DNA from: Magicicada septendecula | Lineage: Eukaryota; Arthropoda; Insecta; Hemiptera; Cicadidae | Assembly: GCA_034769895.1 (NCBI GenBank) | Contig: CM068367.1 | Span: 707,452,885-707,516,884 of the forward strand | Length of the DNA stretch: 64,000 bases | Reading direction: 5' to 3' | In this document: in pieces, positions 36,565 to 49,594 of the stretch | Layout of the letters: every line of letters begins with the position of its first letter | How positions within the stretch are numbered: position 1 is the first letter of the stretch | Notes under the pieces: generated by a model | The model's database searches: none | Seen by the model: the letters and a program-made list of their open reading frames with translations, nothing else | What the model was told of the DNA's origin: nothing | Made by a program: the position numbers and the translations under genes

Positions 36565-37237
36565 TAAAATATTTTTATTAGGCTGTAGACATATTCATAC
36601 AGTTTGCATTCATAACATTTATGGCTTTTGGTGGGAGCTGGTATAATAATTGTCAGTAGTTGCATAATAAAAAATGGTTTTTAATAAGCTGTTGCAGTAT
36701 GATAGGTGTAGATAGATGTGAAAAAAAAGAAATAAGTTATCGTATTAAAATCTTTAAGTACATCATTTTGAAAAGTTATTTTACAATTTTATATTTTATC
36801 TTAAGAATACTGTATGTATGAAGTAGTCCAAAGAAAAACATAGCTCACAAAAAGAGTGAGGATTGTTCATATCATGGAATTGTCACCATGGTGTGAAAAG
36901 AGATGCTAAGGAAAAATCTCAGAGAACAACCACAGAACCTCCACAAATATAGCCTATGCATATATGGGTGGTGGCATCATCTGGTTGAAATCAGCATTTA
37001 AACTCAACATCCATTCAGTTTTGGTTGTAAAAAGTCGTTCATGCCTGTTATATGTCAGTCAGAAGTTACTATCACTACTAATATTATGCTCGTAAAAAAG
37101 CACAGTCTTATTGTTCCAAAGTTTAAAGAGCATGCCATGTAATAACATGTCAACTAATGAGTGGTAATTGGTTAGAATCCCAGAGGTTAGTGTCAGACCA
37201 GTTACAAACAGTTTGCTTTCTTACACATCCTGATATA

Positions 37238-38560
37238 CAGGGTCCGGCAGAGAAACCTGACGGTTTTCTAAGTGAAATTATGACCAGAATAAATAGTTTA
37301 TAAACAAAATTTTATTTTAGAATTTAAGTACATCTCAAAGCATTTTACTTACATTAATTACTTTTTGAAAATCACATTCTTTAGATGGTGTCCCTCATTT
37401 TCAACACATTCTTCGAGCCGTAACGGCAAACCGTGCATTACGCGCCGCAGAACTTCCGGAGAGATTGCCGCCACTTCTGTCCGAATATTCCGCTTCAAAT
37501 CCACGATTGTCCTTGGTCGGTTCTGGTACACCCTATTCTTGAGATACCCCACAGAAAGTAATCGCAAGCGTTGAGGTCGGGCGATCTTGGAGGCTTCTGA
37601 ACATCCCCTCGGTGTGAGATCACTCGGGCTCCAAACATCTCTCTCAGTTTATTCAGGGAAGCCCTTGCAGTGTGAGCAGTTGCCCCATCCTGCTGGAACC
37701 ATGTGGTTTCCAATGCAATACCATGTTGCCTTAACTCAGGTGCGAGAAATGTTGTAAGCATGTGAACGTAACGTTGTGAATTTACAGTCACTGAATTCCC
37801 CTCTTCGTCTTCAAAGAAGTAGGGGCCAATTATCCTGGAAGACGTTAACCCACACCACACAACAACCTTCTCACTGTGTAACGGTCGTTCAAACAGTTCT
37901 TGAGGATTCTGGGATGCCCAGTACCGGCAGTTCTGCGTATTGACATAACCACACAGATGGAAATTGGCCTCATCGGTCATGAGCAGATTGTTTAACACTT
38001 GGTTATTCACAATATTCACAAGTCCATAGCAACAATGCATGCGAATTCTCTTATCCTGGGCACTCAGTGTTTGCACTACAACAAGTTTGTAGGGATGAAA
38101 GTCGAGTTCCAGATGCAAAATTACGGAGCGGTCAGAAATCTGTAGGGCACTTGCGTGTTTTAATGCTGATCGCCGAGGACTCCTACGAATAGCATGACGC
38201 ACGCGTTTAACATTCTCCGGGGTTCGAACAGTACGCTGTTTCCCTGGTGGTATCTTCTTTAAGGCAGAGGCCGTTTCTCGAAAATTCGCCACCCACAACA
38301 GTATGGTATTGCGGCTTGGAACACTGTCATTTCGATGAATGCTGAAATGGCGGCAAAAAGCGCGCTGCGTAACAATAACTGACTCATTGTTTTTAAAAAA
38401 CGTTTCCAGTACGAACGCACGGTGTTGTGCTGACCAACGCTCCATGGCAACTGAAATGCTTTGAGCTGTCGAACACATGACCGCAAGCTCGAATGCAGCG
38501 CTCCATGCTACACTCCACAGAACTACTTCAAAAATCGTCAGGTTTCTCTGCCGGACCCTG
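37238..38560 (-). mobile_element. Mariner-like element with perfect TIRs and DD41D-type spacing
   Basis: Perfect 25-bp inverted repeats start CAGGGTCCGGCAGAGAAACC and are flanked by TA (or TATA) on both sides. The 1.3-kb unit contains one transposase gene on the - strand with a single frameshift. Perfect terminal repeats and a nearly intact gene make this one of the younger elements in the window. Confidence 0.93.
37358..38445 (-). pseudogene. Mariner-like transposase, single frameshift
   Basis: I take the start at the ATG at 38445 (MERWSAQHRAFVLE). The ORF could be extended upstream to 38571, but that would run through the TIR. A DUF4817-like helix-turn-helix N-terminus is followed by the DDE domain: first Asp in LLMTDEANFHL, second in TWFQQDGATAHTA, third in RSPDLNACDYFLWG. 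There are 41 residues between the second and third Asp, as in DD41D families. A one-base deletion near 37548 shifts the frame, and the natural C-terminus continues as YLKNRVYQNRPRT to the stop at 37358. Otherwise intact. Confidence 0.9.
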
Positions 38561-39601
38561 TATAAAAACATGCTTTATCACTTCTTTCAAGAATTACCTC
38601 ATAATATATGATGCTCTGCGAGATACCCTGTCATTCTTATGTGTACTCTATTCAAACATAGGAGAGAACATTGACTTTAAAACTTTGTAACTTTTACAAT
38701 GTTTGAGATAATAAATAAGTAAATACACCATTGCAATACTCGTTAACTTCTCCACTCGACTTTAAAGTATTATATTTTGGAATTTTTTATTGTTAATTTA
38801 TAGTGTACTGAAACAAAAAAGTCATGTTTCTTTTCTACTGTCTTAACACAAGCATCATATTTAACAAGCTACCTGCGAATAAACAAAGCTTCAGAAAAGG
38901 AATTCCCTGTCAGAATGTGATTTCTACATATGTTCTCTATTACATGTGAAAATTTTATTTGTGTACCTGTAAAACATTTAATATTAACACTTTTTTTTGT
39001 TTTGTGCTGTCATGTTACCTAAAAATGCTACATGTCTAAATTGTAATTCATTTTAAGGAAAATATTTATTACAAGTAATTTCAAATAATGTCAGCAGCAT
39101 ACAAATATTTGTAATTTTTTATTTGACACATATCTGAAACACGAAAATTAATTTGCCGCGGGAGGAAACGTATACTCAAGTATGCTGGGAATTAGGTCTC
39201 TTTCATGCTTATGTCCAGGAGCACTTTAAACAAAGTTTCTTCATGTGTATTGGGACTGGGACTGTATACTAACCAAGCTTATGAGTTATAAAATTTGTAA
39301 TCGTTCAAACAATAAAAGAATAAGAATAATAAGGCCCCAATACTAAACACTTACCTTACAGCTTCAGAAGATTCCTAAAAAGCCCAAAAGCCCTGGCTGC
39401 CGCCATATTTTGACAGGTGGATTGTGGAAACAGCAACACTGTCCCCAAGAAAACAACTTAAAAATAACAAACTTTCCCATAACAGAATTTCCAAAGTTTG
39501 TGTTGGCGAACTCGTTGAGCACAGGTTAGGTTAAGGTGAGGTGATGTTAAAAATAATTTAACTCATATACATTGTGGTTCAAATTAATTCATTTATTAAT
39601 A
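38561..39601. other. MetAP2 intron 7, unassignable stretch
   Basis: AT-rich with no recognised coding or repeat feature. Confidence 0.5.
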
Positions 39602-42158
39602 CAGTAAAGCTTCATTCATACGTTTTTCAGGGAACTTCGAAGAAAAAACGTATAAGTGATATAGAACACAAATAGTATAATTAAATGATATAGTACTAAA
39701 TAGAAATAACGTATAATTTACAATTTGGAATAATACAATAGGTATTTATACAACTTAACATACTTATAGAGAAAAATACACAGATATAATTAATCATTTC
39801 TCAAAAAAGTCAGGTATCTTCGCTTGTTTTTTCTTTTCCACGGCTATAGAATAAACTGTGCCTTCAAATCTTGACAACTGCGTCATAATTTCGTCGTATA
39901 TATTATGGCGGGTTACAAAGCGTGTAATTGTCTCCAGGACATTAACTACATCACTAAAACACACGGGGGTCTGCATTGCTTCTTCATCATCGTCTTCTTC
40001 GCCCATTTTTTGCTGAATGCCATCAGCAATCTCCAATATGGTCATGGCTTCTGCGGTAACAACATTTTCGTCAATGTTGACATAGTCGTTAAAGGACGCA
40101 TGGCCTTCCAGTTTGGCCCATTACACATCATCAACGGGAACATCTCAGGTATCTTCATTATCAGGTTTTGCTATTCCCGAATCCAGCTTTATGAAAGCAT
40201 TTGTGGACAGTGAGTTGCGGTACTCTGTGTCATGCAGCTGCAATGTAATGCATTGCCTGTTAGAAGAGAGCAAACTGTTATGAATTTGTGCAAAAATATA
40301 ATTTTAATAGAATTATACTGTAATTTCTTTAGATAGGCCTACGGCTATAAGTAATTTTACATGACGTTTATCGCACTGGCTATACCTGGTACACACAAAT
40401 CAATTGTAAGATTGAGAGTAATGCCAGAAAATCACGGTCGAAAATACAGGCAGAAAAAAATGGCAGGATAAAAAAGAATCTTATACGCCTCCCCTAATAT
40501 AAAAACTTTTAATATTTTTGAACAAACTGATACTTTTTTCATTTCAATCTAGTCATTACTTATGAAACAATACGTTTTTGAAATACCAGCAAAACATCGC
40601 ATAGAATCGTATGGTACAGTATTGCTTTCACTAGTTACAAGTTGTAAAAGTCACGAAGAAATCATACCTGCAAAATATGAATTTTCATTTCATCCTTCTT
40701 TCCAGCGTCTACACAGTGAATGGCATGCTGTACCAGCATCTTGCGATAATACAGTTTAAAATTGTTGATTATCCCCACGTCCAGCGGTTGCAGTTCGTTT
40801 GTGCAATTGGCGGGGAAAAATTCCACTCTCACGTTCTTTAGGTACGATGTATCAGGAGGATGTGCCGTGCATCTGTCCACAATCAAAAGAATTTTTCGAC
40901 CTTTTGCGTTCATTTTTGCATCGACACCTCACAGCCAGTCTTCAAACACTTGTGTAGTGATCCACGACTTATTGTTGTTAGCATGTTTTGTAGGGAGCTT
41001 TGCAACATTTTTAAAACACCGCGGCCTCGCAAATTTCTCGACAGTTAAGGGAACCAGTTTTTCACTTCCGTCACTGTGTGCGCACAACACTGTTACACGT
41101 TGTTTACTCCACCTACCACCATGACAGCTGTCCCCTTTGAATGCCATTGTGCGGTCAGAAAGTAAATTAAAAAAGGCCTGTTTCATCGGCATTGAACACG
41201 TCTTTGGGATCAAACTGAGATGTTAGTTCCCTCAAACGCGTTTCTTTCCACTTATGCACTGTATTAACATTCTACACTCTTACTCTCACCACACAGGCTT
41301 TTGCTGCCGATGCCATGCCTTACCTTAAATTTATGTAGCCACCCGGTCGACGGATGAAAATCTTCAACACCGAACCTGGCTGCCAGTTCATTTGCTTTTT
41401 CGCAAAGGACTGGGCCACTGATAGGAATTCCTTCCGCCCTGGCTGCTGGAACCACTGTAACAGACAGTCTTCCAAGAGTTTGTATTTTCCACCTTGAATA
41501 CATGTTCGCCTATTACTAGAAACACCAAACACACGAGCACTTTCTTCAATTTCGGTTACTTTAGCCACAATTGAATTTAACGTTGACGGAGCAATCCCTA
41601 ACTCCTTGGCGATGTCTACTCGCTTCTTATTCCCGCCACTACTTTCAAAATGTTTAATTTCTCAGCGATCGTAACGCACTTCCTCTTCCTTCCACTCATT
41701 TTCCACTTATAATGTTACCTATAATAGAAACACTAACAAACTGATGTTGACGAAGCGATGGATCTTTATGAGCATTGAACAAATATCGTACATTTCTAGG
41801 ATTCAAAGCTTGCTCAAAGGGTACTCGTCAAATGCAAACTCCACCAACCAGCACTAATTAACGATTCCCTAGAAATGTACAGTCTGTTCAAAATATTTGC
41901 ATTTGGACATTCACATGATATGCATTTAGTGATATACGCGACGTAAATAAGAAAAAAAATATTTAAACATATAAATGAAGTTTCGTGTCTCCAAAGACTT
42001 AAAAATTTGATCGTATAAGTGTAAAAATGAATAAACGTAAAACGTATAACCGAAATAAAAGAACACGGAAAGTATAGGAATTTTGCCGGGATCTAAAAGA
42101 AAAAACGAGTAAGTGTGAAAAACATATAAGTGAGAAACGTATAAAAGACGTTTTACTG
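39602..42158 (-). mobile_element. Pogo/Tigger element, full length
   Basis: The ends start CAGTAAA on both sides as imperfect inverted repeats and are flanked by TA (39600-39601, 42159-42160). Several internal copies of a short ACGTATAA-type motif lie near both ends (for example around 39650 and 42010-42130). The transposase is on the - strand and carries frameshifts. Confidence 0.88.
39794..41699 (-). pseudogene. Pogo/Tigger transposase (CENP-B/DDE_1 family)
   Basis: It begins MSGRKRKCVTIAEKLNIL at 41699. The second helix-turn-helix is in 41568-41264 (KLLEDCLLQWFQQPGRKEFL). The DDE domain follows: FNADETGLF near 41190, then AFKGDSCHGGRWSKQRVTVL (41213-40929), ILLIVDRCTAHPPD and ELQPLDVGIINNFK (40913-40662). 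All three acidic positions are kept. The C-terminal ORF 40045-39794 ends KKKQAKIPDFFEK, which fits the PCNA-interacting QxxIxxFF box known from Drosophila pogo transposase. Frameshifts separate the blocks. Confidence 0.88.
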
Positions 42159-42391
42159 TATTATTGAAATTGTAGGTATTTGCTGACCATTGTTGGTGCT
42201 TAATTTAGTTACACCCCATCTATAATTTGACTATTATTAATCGCCAGTATCAACAATTTGATTTTACGTGTTGTTATATATATGAAATAAATATGATTAA
42301 TACATAAACTTATTTGAACAAAAACTTTTATTGTGGTTTATTTGTTTACACGTATTATTAGGTAAACAATCAATGCAAACCAGTACTTTCT

Positions 42392-42440
42392 CTCTCTCAC
42401 TCCCTTTTTTACTCTCTCACTCCCTTTTTTACTCTCTCAC
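42392..42440. repeat. 20-bp tandem repeat, about 2.5 copies
   Basis: Unit CTCTCTCACTCCCTTTTTTA repeated twice, then a partial third copy. Confidence 0.85.
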
Positions 42441-43224
42441 ATACTCTCTGACACTCCAAATAATTGTTTATGTCATATACTTTTTTCTTCTGACCAAAAT
42501 TTCTCCACTTTTGTGACTTAATTTTTTAACTACTGGCGTTGTATTGTCCAGTGATTCCTCTGTCCTCTTACACACAACACGTGGCCAGTATACTTACTTT
42601 GTACTTTGTACAGCTGAGTCGGTGTACTTTTAATGTGCCCACTGTCTGATTGTTGTAGGCACCTGGTTGTAATACTTTTAATTATATTTCATCTGAGGCA
42701 CTACTGACAGTGTTTCAGGATACTAATTATATTATTTTACTTCATTTACACTTTTGCATTATGGTCCGAACTTTGTGTATGAGACTGACAAGAAAACTTT
42801 TAAGTTACATTTTCTAACCGCAACACTACTGACAGTATTTTACACAGCTGTTTATATTTTTGTACCAAATCACAGCCTTTGTTATCTCAACGGGGTCGCT
42901 AACGTCTGCTCTCTCCGGTGTTGTACTTGCGACAGACGCAAGTGGCGCTTAGAGTTACTCCGCTTCCATGCTAAACTGTTTTTTACCTGTAAGAAAATCG
43001 GCAGATGCACGTCTTGTGGCTGATACAATATTCCTTGAACATGCGAAACTGACTCTTGAGCATATACACCTGCCAAATAATTACGCACTTCCCAGGCCAA
43101 AGTCACATACAAAAATTCATGTAGTGCGATGTTGTTTCTCATCCACGAAAATCTGTCTTTGCAATAAGATTAGTGAAAGGAACTATTAAAAATTATGGAC
43201 TCGTGTACTGTGTATATTCATGTA
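42441..43224. other. MetAP2 intron 7, unassignable stretch
   Basis: Two overlapping frames on opposite strands (42754-43023 and 43142-42882) have no similarity I recognise. The region is more GC-balanced than its surroundings and may be a piece of an unidentified repeat. Confidence 0.4.
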
Positions 43225-45481
43225 CAGTGGAGTCACGATTAACCGAGTCTCAGTTTACCGAGCTTCCGTGTTATCCAAGCCTAAACCAAGAATTAATGAA
43301 ATCTCTATTATTGTAACTATATTTCTTACATCAGCAACAGACGCTACACGACATATTTTAATTGACACCAGGCTGTACACAGCGACCTTGACTGCGTGAC
43401 TCACACTTCCTACCGTCCCCTGCTCAAGCTCCCTGACCTGAGTTACTTTGCTGTCAATTGTCGCGCTGTTAAAATATAATCGACTGTGAAGTATGAGTAG
43501 CTGTACTTTGTATTAAGGTCTCTCATGATTTGGTTTTACAGTTTCGTTTGGCAATGAGCGAAAAAAGAAAACGTGGTTTTATCACTACAAGATAAGCTCA
43601 ATGCTATCGAACGATTAGATCGCGGTGAAACCATTAAAAAAGTGGCAACTGATTTAGGCGTTGGTGAAGTGACTGTTGGAGACTGAAGAAGAAAAAGGGT
43701 GCAAATTGAAGAGTGAGTGTCTCAACGTGCACAAATGACTGGGAACAAAGAAATAAAAACTGTCTCAAAGAAGAGAAAAACGATGAAAAATAGTGAATAT
43801 GAACAAACATCGAAGGCGTTGTTTTTGTGGTTTCAATAGATGAGAGAGAAGGGAAGTCCCTTGTCTGGTCCAATGTTACAATCCAAGGCATTGCAATTCT
43901 TCAATCGCTTCAAAGATGGAGAAGAGGAATTTACAGCAAGCATCGGTTAGCTTGATCGATGGAAAATGTGGTATGGCATGAGGCAGTTAAGTATTACAGG
44001 TGAAATATTGTCAGCTGACGGCGGTGCAGTAGATTCCTTTGTTGACAAGCTAGACAACATCATTAAAAAATACCATCTTGGCCCACAGCAAATTTATAAC
44101 TGTGATGAAACGGGTTTGAATTTTAAAATGTTGCCCACCAAGACTTGCAGCGCAGCAAGAACAGTCAGCTCCTGGCTACAAACGAAGCAAAGAAAGAGTG
44201 ACAATTTTGGCATGTGCAAATAAATCTAGTGACCACAAGCTTAAACTCTTGCTAATAGGCAAATCAAAAAAACTAAGAGCGTTCCAAAATGTGAATGTTG
44301 ACAATCTTCCTGTTAAGTACACTAACCAAAAAAGCGCATGGATGGATTCCTCAATTGTCAAGTCATGGTTTCATGGACAGTTTGTGCCGAGTGTAAAAAG
44401 ATTTTGTGATCAAAATAATCTGCTCTGTAAGGCACTCTTAATTTTGGACAATGCTCCCACTCATCCCGACAAGTGTGAATTGGTCAGTGGAGATGACATC
44501 TGGTCCCTCTTTTTACCTCCCAATGTAACGTCCCTTATTCAGCCCCTAGATCAAGGGGTTTTGGAAAACTTGAAAAGAAACTATCGAAAGAGACTACTGA
44601 GGCATTTGCTTGATGATTTAGAAGATGGTAAAACAGTTGTTCAAAGTCTGAAACAAATTAACCTAAAAGATGGGATTTATTGGCTGGCAGAATCATGGGA
44701 CGATGTGAAAGAATGTACTGTCCTGAAAAGCTGGAAAAACATTTCACCAAAAAGTGATAACACAAACGACGATGAAGAGAATGAAGATGATGTAGAACTA
44801 GTGGAACCTTTAAATCAGCTACCAGTTACTGAGACAGTGACAAATCAAGATGTTAACAACTGGGTGAATGACGATGAACAATGTGAACTGTCCGAAGAGG
44901 CCATTGTAAATTTGATTACTCAAAATAAAAACAGCGATGATGAAGAAGACGACACTCCTACTGTGGACAATAAGATAAGCCACGCTGACCGCTTAAGTAC
45001 AATTGAGAGGGCTTTGTTGTACACTGAGCAACAAGAAGACGTCACCAGCTGACATTCTGGTCCTGTGGCGTTTGCGCAATATGGTGGCAAAGAAGAGAGG
45101 CAGCGCTATCAAGCAAAACAACTGTTAAAAGACTTTTTAAAGAAATTATGAGTTTTAATTGTTTAAGATATTAATGTGACGAGAGCTGTACTGTTACTGA
45201 TTTTGCCGCTTAGTGTAATTAATAAAGGATTACATGAGTCATACTATCGGCTCAGTTCCTTATTTTTCCTTTTTTCCAATTATTAAATGTTTTTGTGGCA
45301 AAGTAGCGGCTAAGTATCACTTACAATATGAAGCAATTACGTGTATTACAGCAAACAAGTGCAATAGAAGAAAAGAGCTTATACTAATTCAATTTTTCTT
45401 TGAACCTTCTGTTTTTTCTGAGTTTTTGATTATCCGAGGAGGTCTCGGTCCACATTACCTCGGTTAATCGCGACTCCACTG
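43225..45481 (+). mobile_element. Jerky-like Tigger element, full length
   Basis: The ends read CAGTGGAGTC(A/G)CGATTAACC as inverted repeats of about 23-25 bp with one mismatch. They are flanked by TA (43223-43224, 45482-45483). The transposase is on the + strand and contains few breaks. Confidence 0.92.
43554..45052 (+). pseudogene. Jerky/Tigger-type transposase (DDE_1)
   Basis: The ATG at 43554 starts MSEKRKR; after a one-base deletion it continues SLQDKLNAIERLDRGETIKK (psq helix-turn-helix). Four stop codons follow in otherwise continuous frame, three at positions where Trp is expected and one where Gln is expected. The DDE motifs are YNCDETGLNF (near 44100), LILDNAPTHP (near 44445) and IQPLDQGVLENLKRNYRKRL (near 44540), all with acidic residues intact. 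A frameshift lies near 44160-44200. The 44198-45052 frame is clean to the end and carries an acidic Asp/Glu-rich tail, as in Jerky-family proteins. Confidence 0.9.
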
Positions 45482-45788
45482 TACATGATATACAAATATA
45501 CTCCAGTATTGATTTGCTTACTGTCGCTGTGTGCTCTTATTTTTAATTTTTTATTTCATGTAAGGTATAAGAGGCTTGTCAGTTATTTCAATATTTTCAT
45601 TCTTCCTTTAAAAAATGTTGAAGTTTCTCTCCCATTGTGGAGCTTTTACGAAAACATGTCTTCTCAGAAGATCCATATCATGTATCTTGACTATTTGTAT
45701 TCTTTTCACTCAACATTTTTCTAACTTGAATAAATTATTTTACAAGGTGATTAGTGTATACTTATTAAAAGCACGCATGAAACTATTC

Positions 45789-45789
<1 letters not shown>

Positions 45790-45859
<70 letters not shown>

Positions 45860-45925
45860 CCTCTCCCTATCCCTATCCCTCCCCCTCCCCCTCCCCACCC
45901 CCTCTCTCCCTCCCTCCCTCCCTCC
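45790..45925. repeat. (CT)n microsatellite with C-rich tail
   Basis: About 33 CT units, then CCCTCTCCC, CCCTAT and CCTCCC variants. The Ser-Leu and Arg-Glu repeat frames across it are artefacts of the repeat. Confidence 0.95.
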
Positions 45926-46642
45926 TTGCAAACTTAAACATTTTGCAAGGAAACAAGGAATAACCAACTGGAATGCCATTTGTTGTCTCAAACTTCAGTC
46001 TGTATTATCCATAACAGTTGGACAAAGTTGATGCTTGCAGTAGAACCGTGAGAAAACAATGACTTCTGACACATTTCACACAACTATAAATTAATGAAAA
46101 ACATAAAAATGTTGAAGATACAGAGAAATAACTGAAGATTTTGATGGTTTTCTTATTTAATATTTTTCACAGACATTATGAAAATTATAAAGTTCTAAAG
46201 TAAAGCATTCCCTTTCTTTTAATAGACTGTGACTCCTGTATAATCATTATTTTATACAGATAAAATTATTTGAAGATATGTGTTGAGATTTCTTACACTT
46301 CCTTATGTAATCCCCAATGAAAGAGCATGTTGTGTGACAGACACTGTAGAGAACAGTGCATTATATCTAACAGTTTCAATGTTTTCAATCATTCCCTACA
46401 CACTCCACATTTGTTTAGTAGGTTCCTTCTTTCAGAGCAGATTGAGTGTTTTAAATTACTGTTAGAAAGTAATATTGTGTATCTACTGCAAACAGTTGTT
46501 TTGATCAATACTAAAACTTACAAGAAAAAAGGCTGTGTTATTTAAATGTGTTTGAATAATACAAATGAAAAGTGCAACGTAATCTGACCACACCACATCA
46601 ACTACAATGAAATTATGATTACTTAACAATACCTGCACTTGT

Positions 46643-46772
<130 letters not shown>

Positions 46773-47235
46773 GTTTTTTCAGGAGGTGGAGAAAAATGCA
46801 TTGTGCAACCATCAAGGGGCTGGTTGGTAGTACCCTCATGTGTTGGATTTTAACCGACTAAAAAGACTCCCCCACATTTAGTTCCCTGACTAAAAACCTT
46901 GCCCTCATTACTTCCAGGTGGTGCCTCTGTTAAGCCCATTGGGCCACCATATCGTTTTCTGTACTCAATGTGAGTTCAGACTATATTACATCTTGTTCTC
47001 TCTTCGCCTCCTTCAGTATCCCTTCATTATAGGTGGGAAGAAAATACCAGTAGTCTTCACCTGCATGCATCAGTCCCACTATGTTTTCCCAGGTTATTTC
47101 TCCCATCTCAATTACAAGATTTTACCTCTGTCCATCCACCGGTTAAACTTACAAAAAGTGTGATAAGTTTAGTCCACAGGCAAGTCACCATACTGTCAGG
47201 CTGGGCTCCCATCTTTTCATTTTGTTTATAGTATT

Positions 47236-47280
47236 GGAACCTGATGATGAGAATTTATTCTCGAAACGCATCGTTTTAAG
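47236..47280 (+). other. Hammerhead-like PLE terminal relic
   Basis: CTGATGA (47241-47247), one base, GAGAA-TTTA-TTCTC stem-loop, then GAAAC. This is the same layout as the hammerhead motif of the PLE arms (one extra base before stem II). ACG-CAT-CGT follows as a possible stem III. No stem I is formed, so this would be a degenerate copy. It may mark an old PLE 3' end. Confidence 0.35.
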
Positions 47281-47367
47281 AAAAAACCAAATAAGTCACA
47301 AGACGGAAGTTAATACAAGTAATTGCCTAATATTAATTCTAAATATCCCATCTTTTGAAAATGAGCA

Positions 47368-48800
47368 TTAAAGTAGCCATGATATTAGGTAGTAATTAAC
47401 TTCCCTGTGCCCACTTTCTGTCCATTCAGCAAGATTTGTAATCAGCCTTGCAGTCCATCTTCCCCCTGGTATCAACATCCCAACCCACTGCCAGCATTGC
47501 ATAGTGAGCTCTCTTGCCTCTGTAATCACCACCTCCTTGCCTATTGTAGGTTTCCATGTGTGTATGTATTTTCTTTCAGCTGCATGAAGAGCAAAGGGGA
47601 TAACATCTACAATCACAAGAACAGCTGGTTCCGACAATGTATGGTAAGAACTCGCTGACATGCATCAGCCCAAACCTCATGGATACAGAAGAATAGAATA
47701 CGTTACTGACATGAGAAGTTGTTGTTACTTACTATTGGATCTCCTGTTCTTGTCGTAAGTCTGCTGAGTTGTAGTGACTTTTGAATCCAACTTCACACCC
47801 AGATACTTCTCAGCTCCTTGGTATGAATAGTTCCTGACCTAACCTGTACCTCGATGTTCATAGGGATGTGGTAGTTAGTGAGCAGAACTATCTCCGTTTT
47901 TTTCTGTAACCAAGTTGAGACCATAGTCCTCCATCCAAATGGATATTTGTCTCATAACTTGGTTATCTCCTGTATGAATCCTCAGTATCACATGCAACCA
48001 CCACTGCCTCTATGTTGTCTATGTAACCAACAAAGGCTTATTCAGCCATTTCCATGTGGGATATTGTATCATAGCAAATGTTCAAAGGTCAGGTCCCAAA
48101 ATAGTGCCTGAGTGGCTCCTGCTATGAACTTTCTTAGGTTCCTCTGTTGCGTTGCATGTCAACTCTATGTTGTATTACATCCACATGAGATACTGCAGAA
48201 CTCTGAATGTGTGTTCGAGGGGGTAGAGTTGAAGTATTACACACCACATATCAGACGTAAAGGCACTTTTTACACCCAATGTTGCCAACAAGAATTGTCT
48301 GGAGTAGTAGTTATCTTGTGGGCTGCCTGAAAGACTAACTTTTCTTTCACAGTTCCAACCTTGGAATGTCCTCTAAAACCCATGCTGCCTCTAAAAGGAT
48401 CCTGTGCACTCTAAACTTTTACCAAGGCTTCAACAATCTCACCAAAAGTTTACCTGTTATGCCTAACATGCAAAGCGGACTGTATGCAGTTAGAGATCTG
48501 GATTGTCTTTTCCTTCACTGGGTGGTACAAGATGTTGCATTTTCAACTTTTCGTTAAAGACACCATCCCTCAAATAGGTGTTGTACATATCGAGCAACAA
48601 CTGAGGGTAGGATCTTGAAATCGTCTGAAGATCTCCACAGATGTACCATCAGGTTTTGAAGTTTTTTTTATTGTACAGGGAACTTACAGACTGTGACAGC
48701 TCTGCTTCATTAAACAGAGGGATCTCTTACTGCAGGTCATGTTAGAACATCATTCTCTCTAACCAGATGGGTTGGAATAGGCGTCCATGATAGCCTCCAT
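47368..48800 (-). mobile_element. Second R1/Jockey-like LINE relic
   Basis: On the - strand 47661-47368 reads HTLSEPAVLVIVDVIPFALH, AAERKYIHTWKP and GRWTARLITNLAEWTESGHR, the typical post-RT region with reverse-transcriptase-associated text. Near 48030 GYIDNIEAVVVACD replaces the usual YADD box. Near 48480 PLCMLGITGKLL is the RT finger motif. Related to the relic at 27690-29118, same orientation. Many breaks. Confidence 0.75.
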
Positions 48801-49117
48801 TTTTGTTTCATTTAGGATAGGACTAGATGACTGCACATGGAATTTGCGCATGAAAATTTGTACCCCAGACCCAAGGAAGCATTATTTACATCCTCCCAAG
48901 GATCCTCCCACTTTCCTCTTTTGCGTGTCTTCAGATGGTTGAAACAGATTTGTAATTGGTGAAGAATATTTCATTTACTTCAGCATTTCTTTGTCTTCAT
49001 CCCATTTATTTCATCAAGTATTTGAGTTGTAAAACTTACTTTTGCCATACAACAATTCATTGTTAAAGAAACAGTTTTTTTCCTAAGTGTTGGTATAATA
49101 TACAAATAAAATTGTAA

Positions 49118-49264
<147 letters not shown>

Positions 49265-49528
49265 ATTACAACTAAAAGTAGCTTATGTCTATAACGTGTA
49301 TAGAATTGAATGGTTTTGTTGTTTAATTTGGTAATATATTACTATTCTTTTTCATGAAAAATATTTTGACTTGGTTATAGTGTGTAAAGTTCATAATTTT
49401 GTTTTATTAATAAATTGAGTATCTTATATTTTCACAATTTTCGCATTAATAAATGTCATACATTTTGTAGTAAATATTTTTTTATGAGATCAGATGTTTG
49501 TACACACTTTTTTGTAATTTGTTGGAAT

Positions 49529-49534
49529 AATAAA
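49529..49534 (+). promoter_or_regulatory. Polyadenylation signal of MetAP2
   Basis: AATAAA lies 265 nt after the MetAP2 stop codon. Two weaker ATAAAT motifs occur earlier in the AT-rich 3' UTR. The choice of this hexamer as the main site is inferred from its consensus sequence. Confidence 0.6.
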
Positions 49535-49594
49535 GTGAAAATGAAAGTAGTTCTCCTTAATTGACAATGGTGTTTCAATATTTCTTAACTATTA

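Noticed and set aside
45615..46031. ORFs with Ser-Leu or Arg-Glu repeats
   Set aside because: Produced by the CT microsatellite at 45790-45925.
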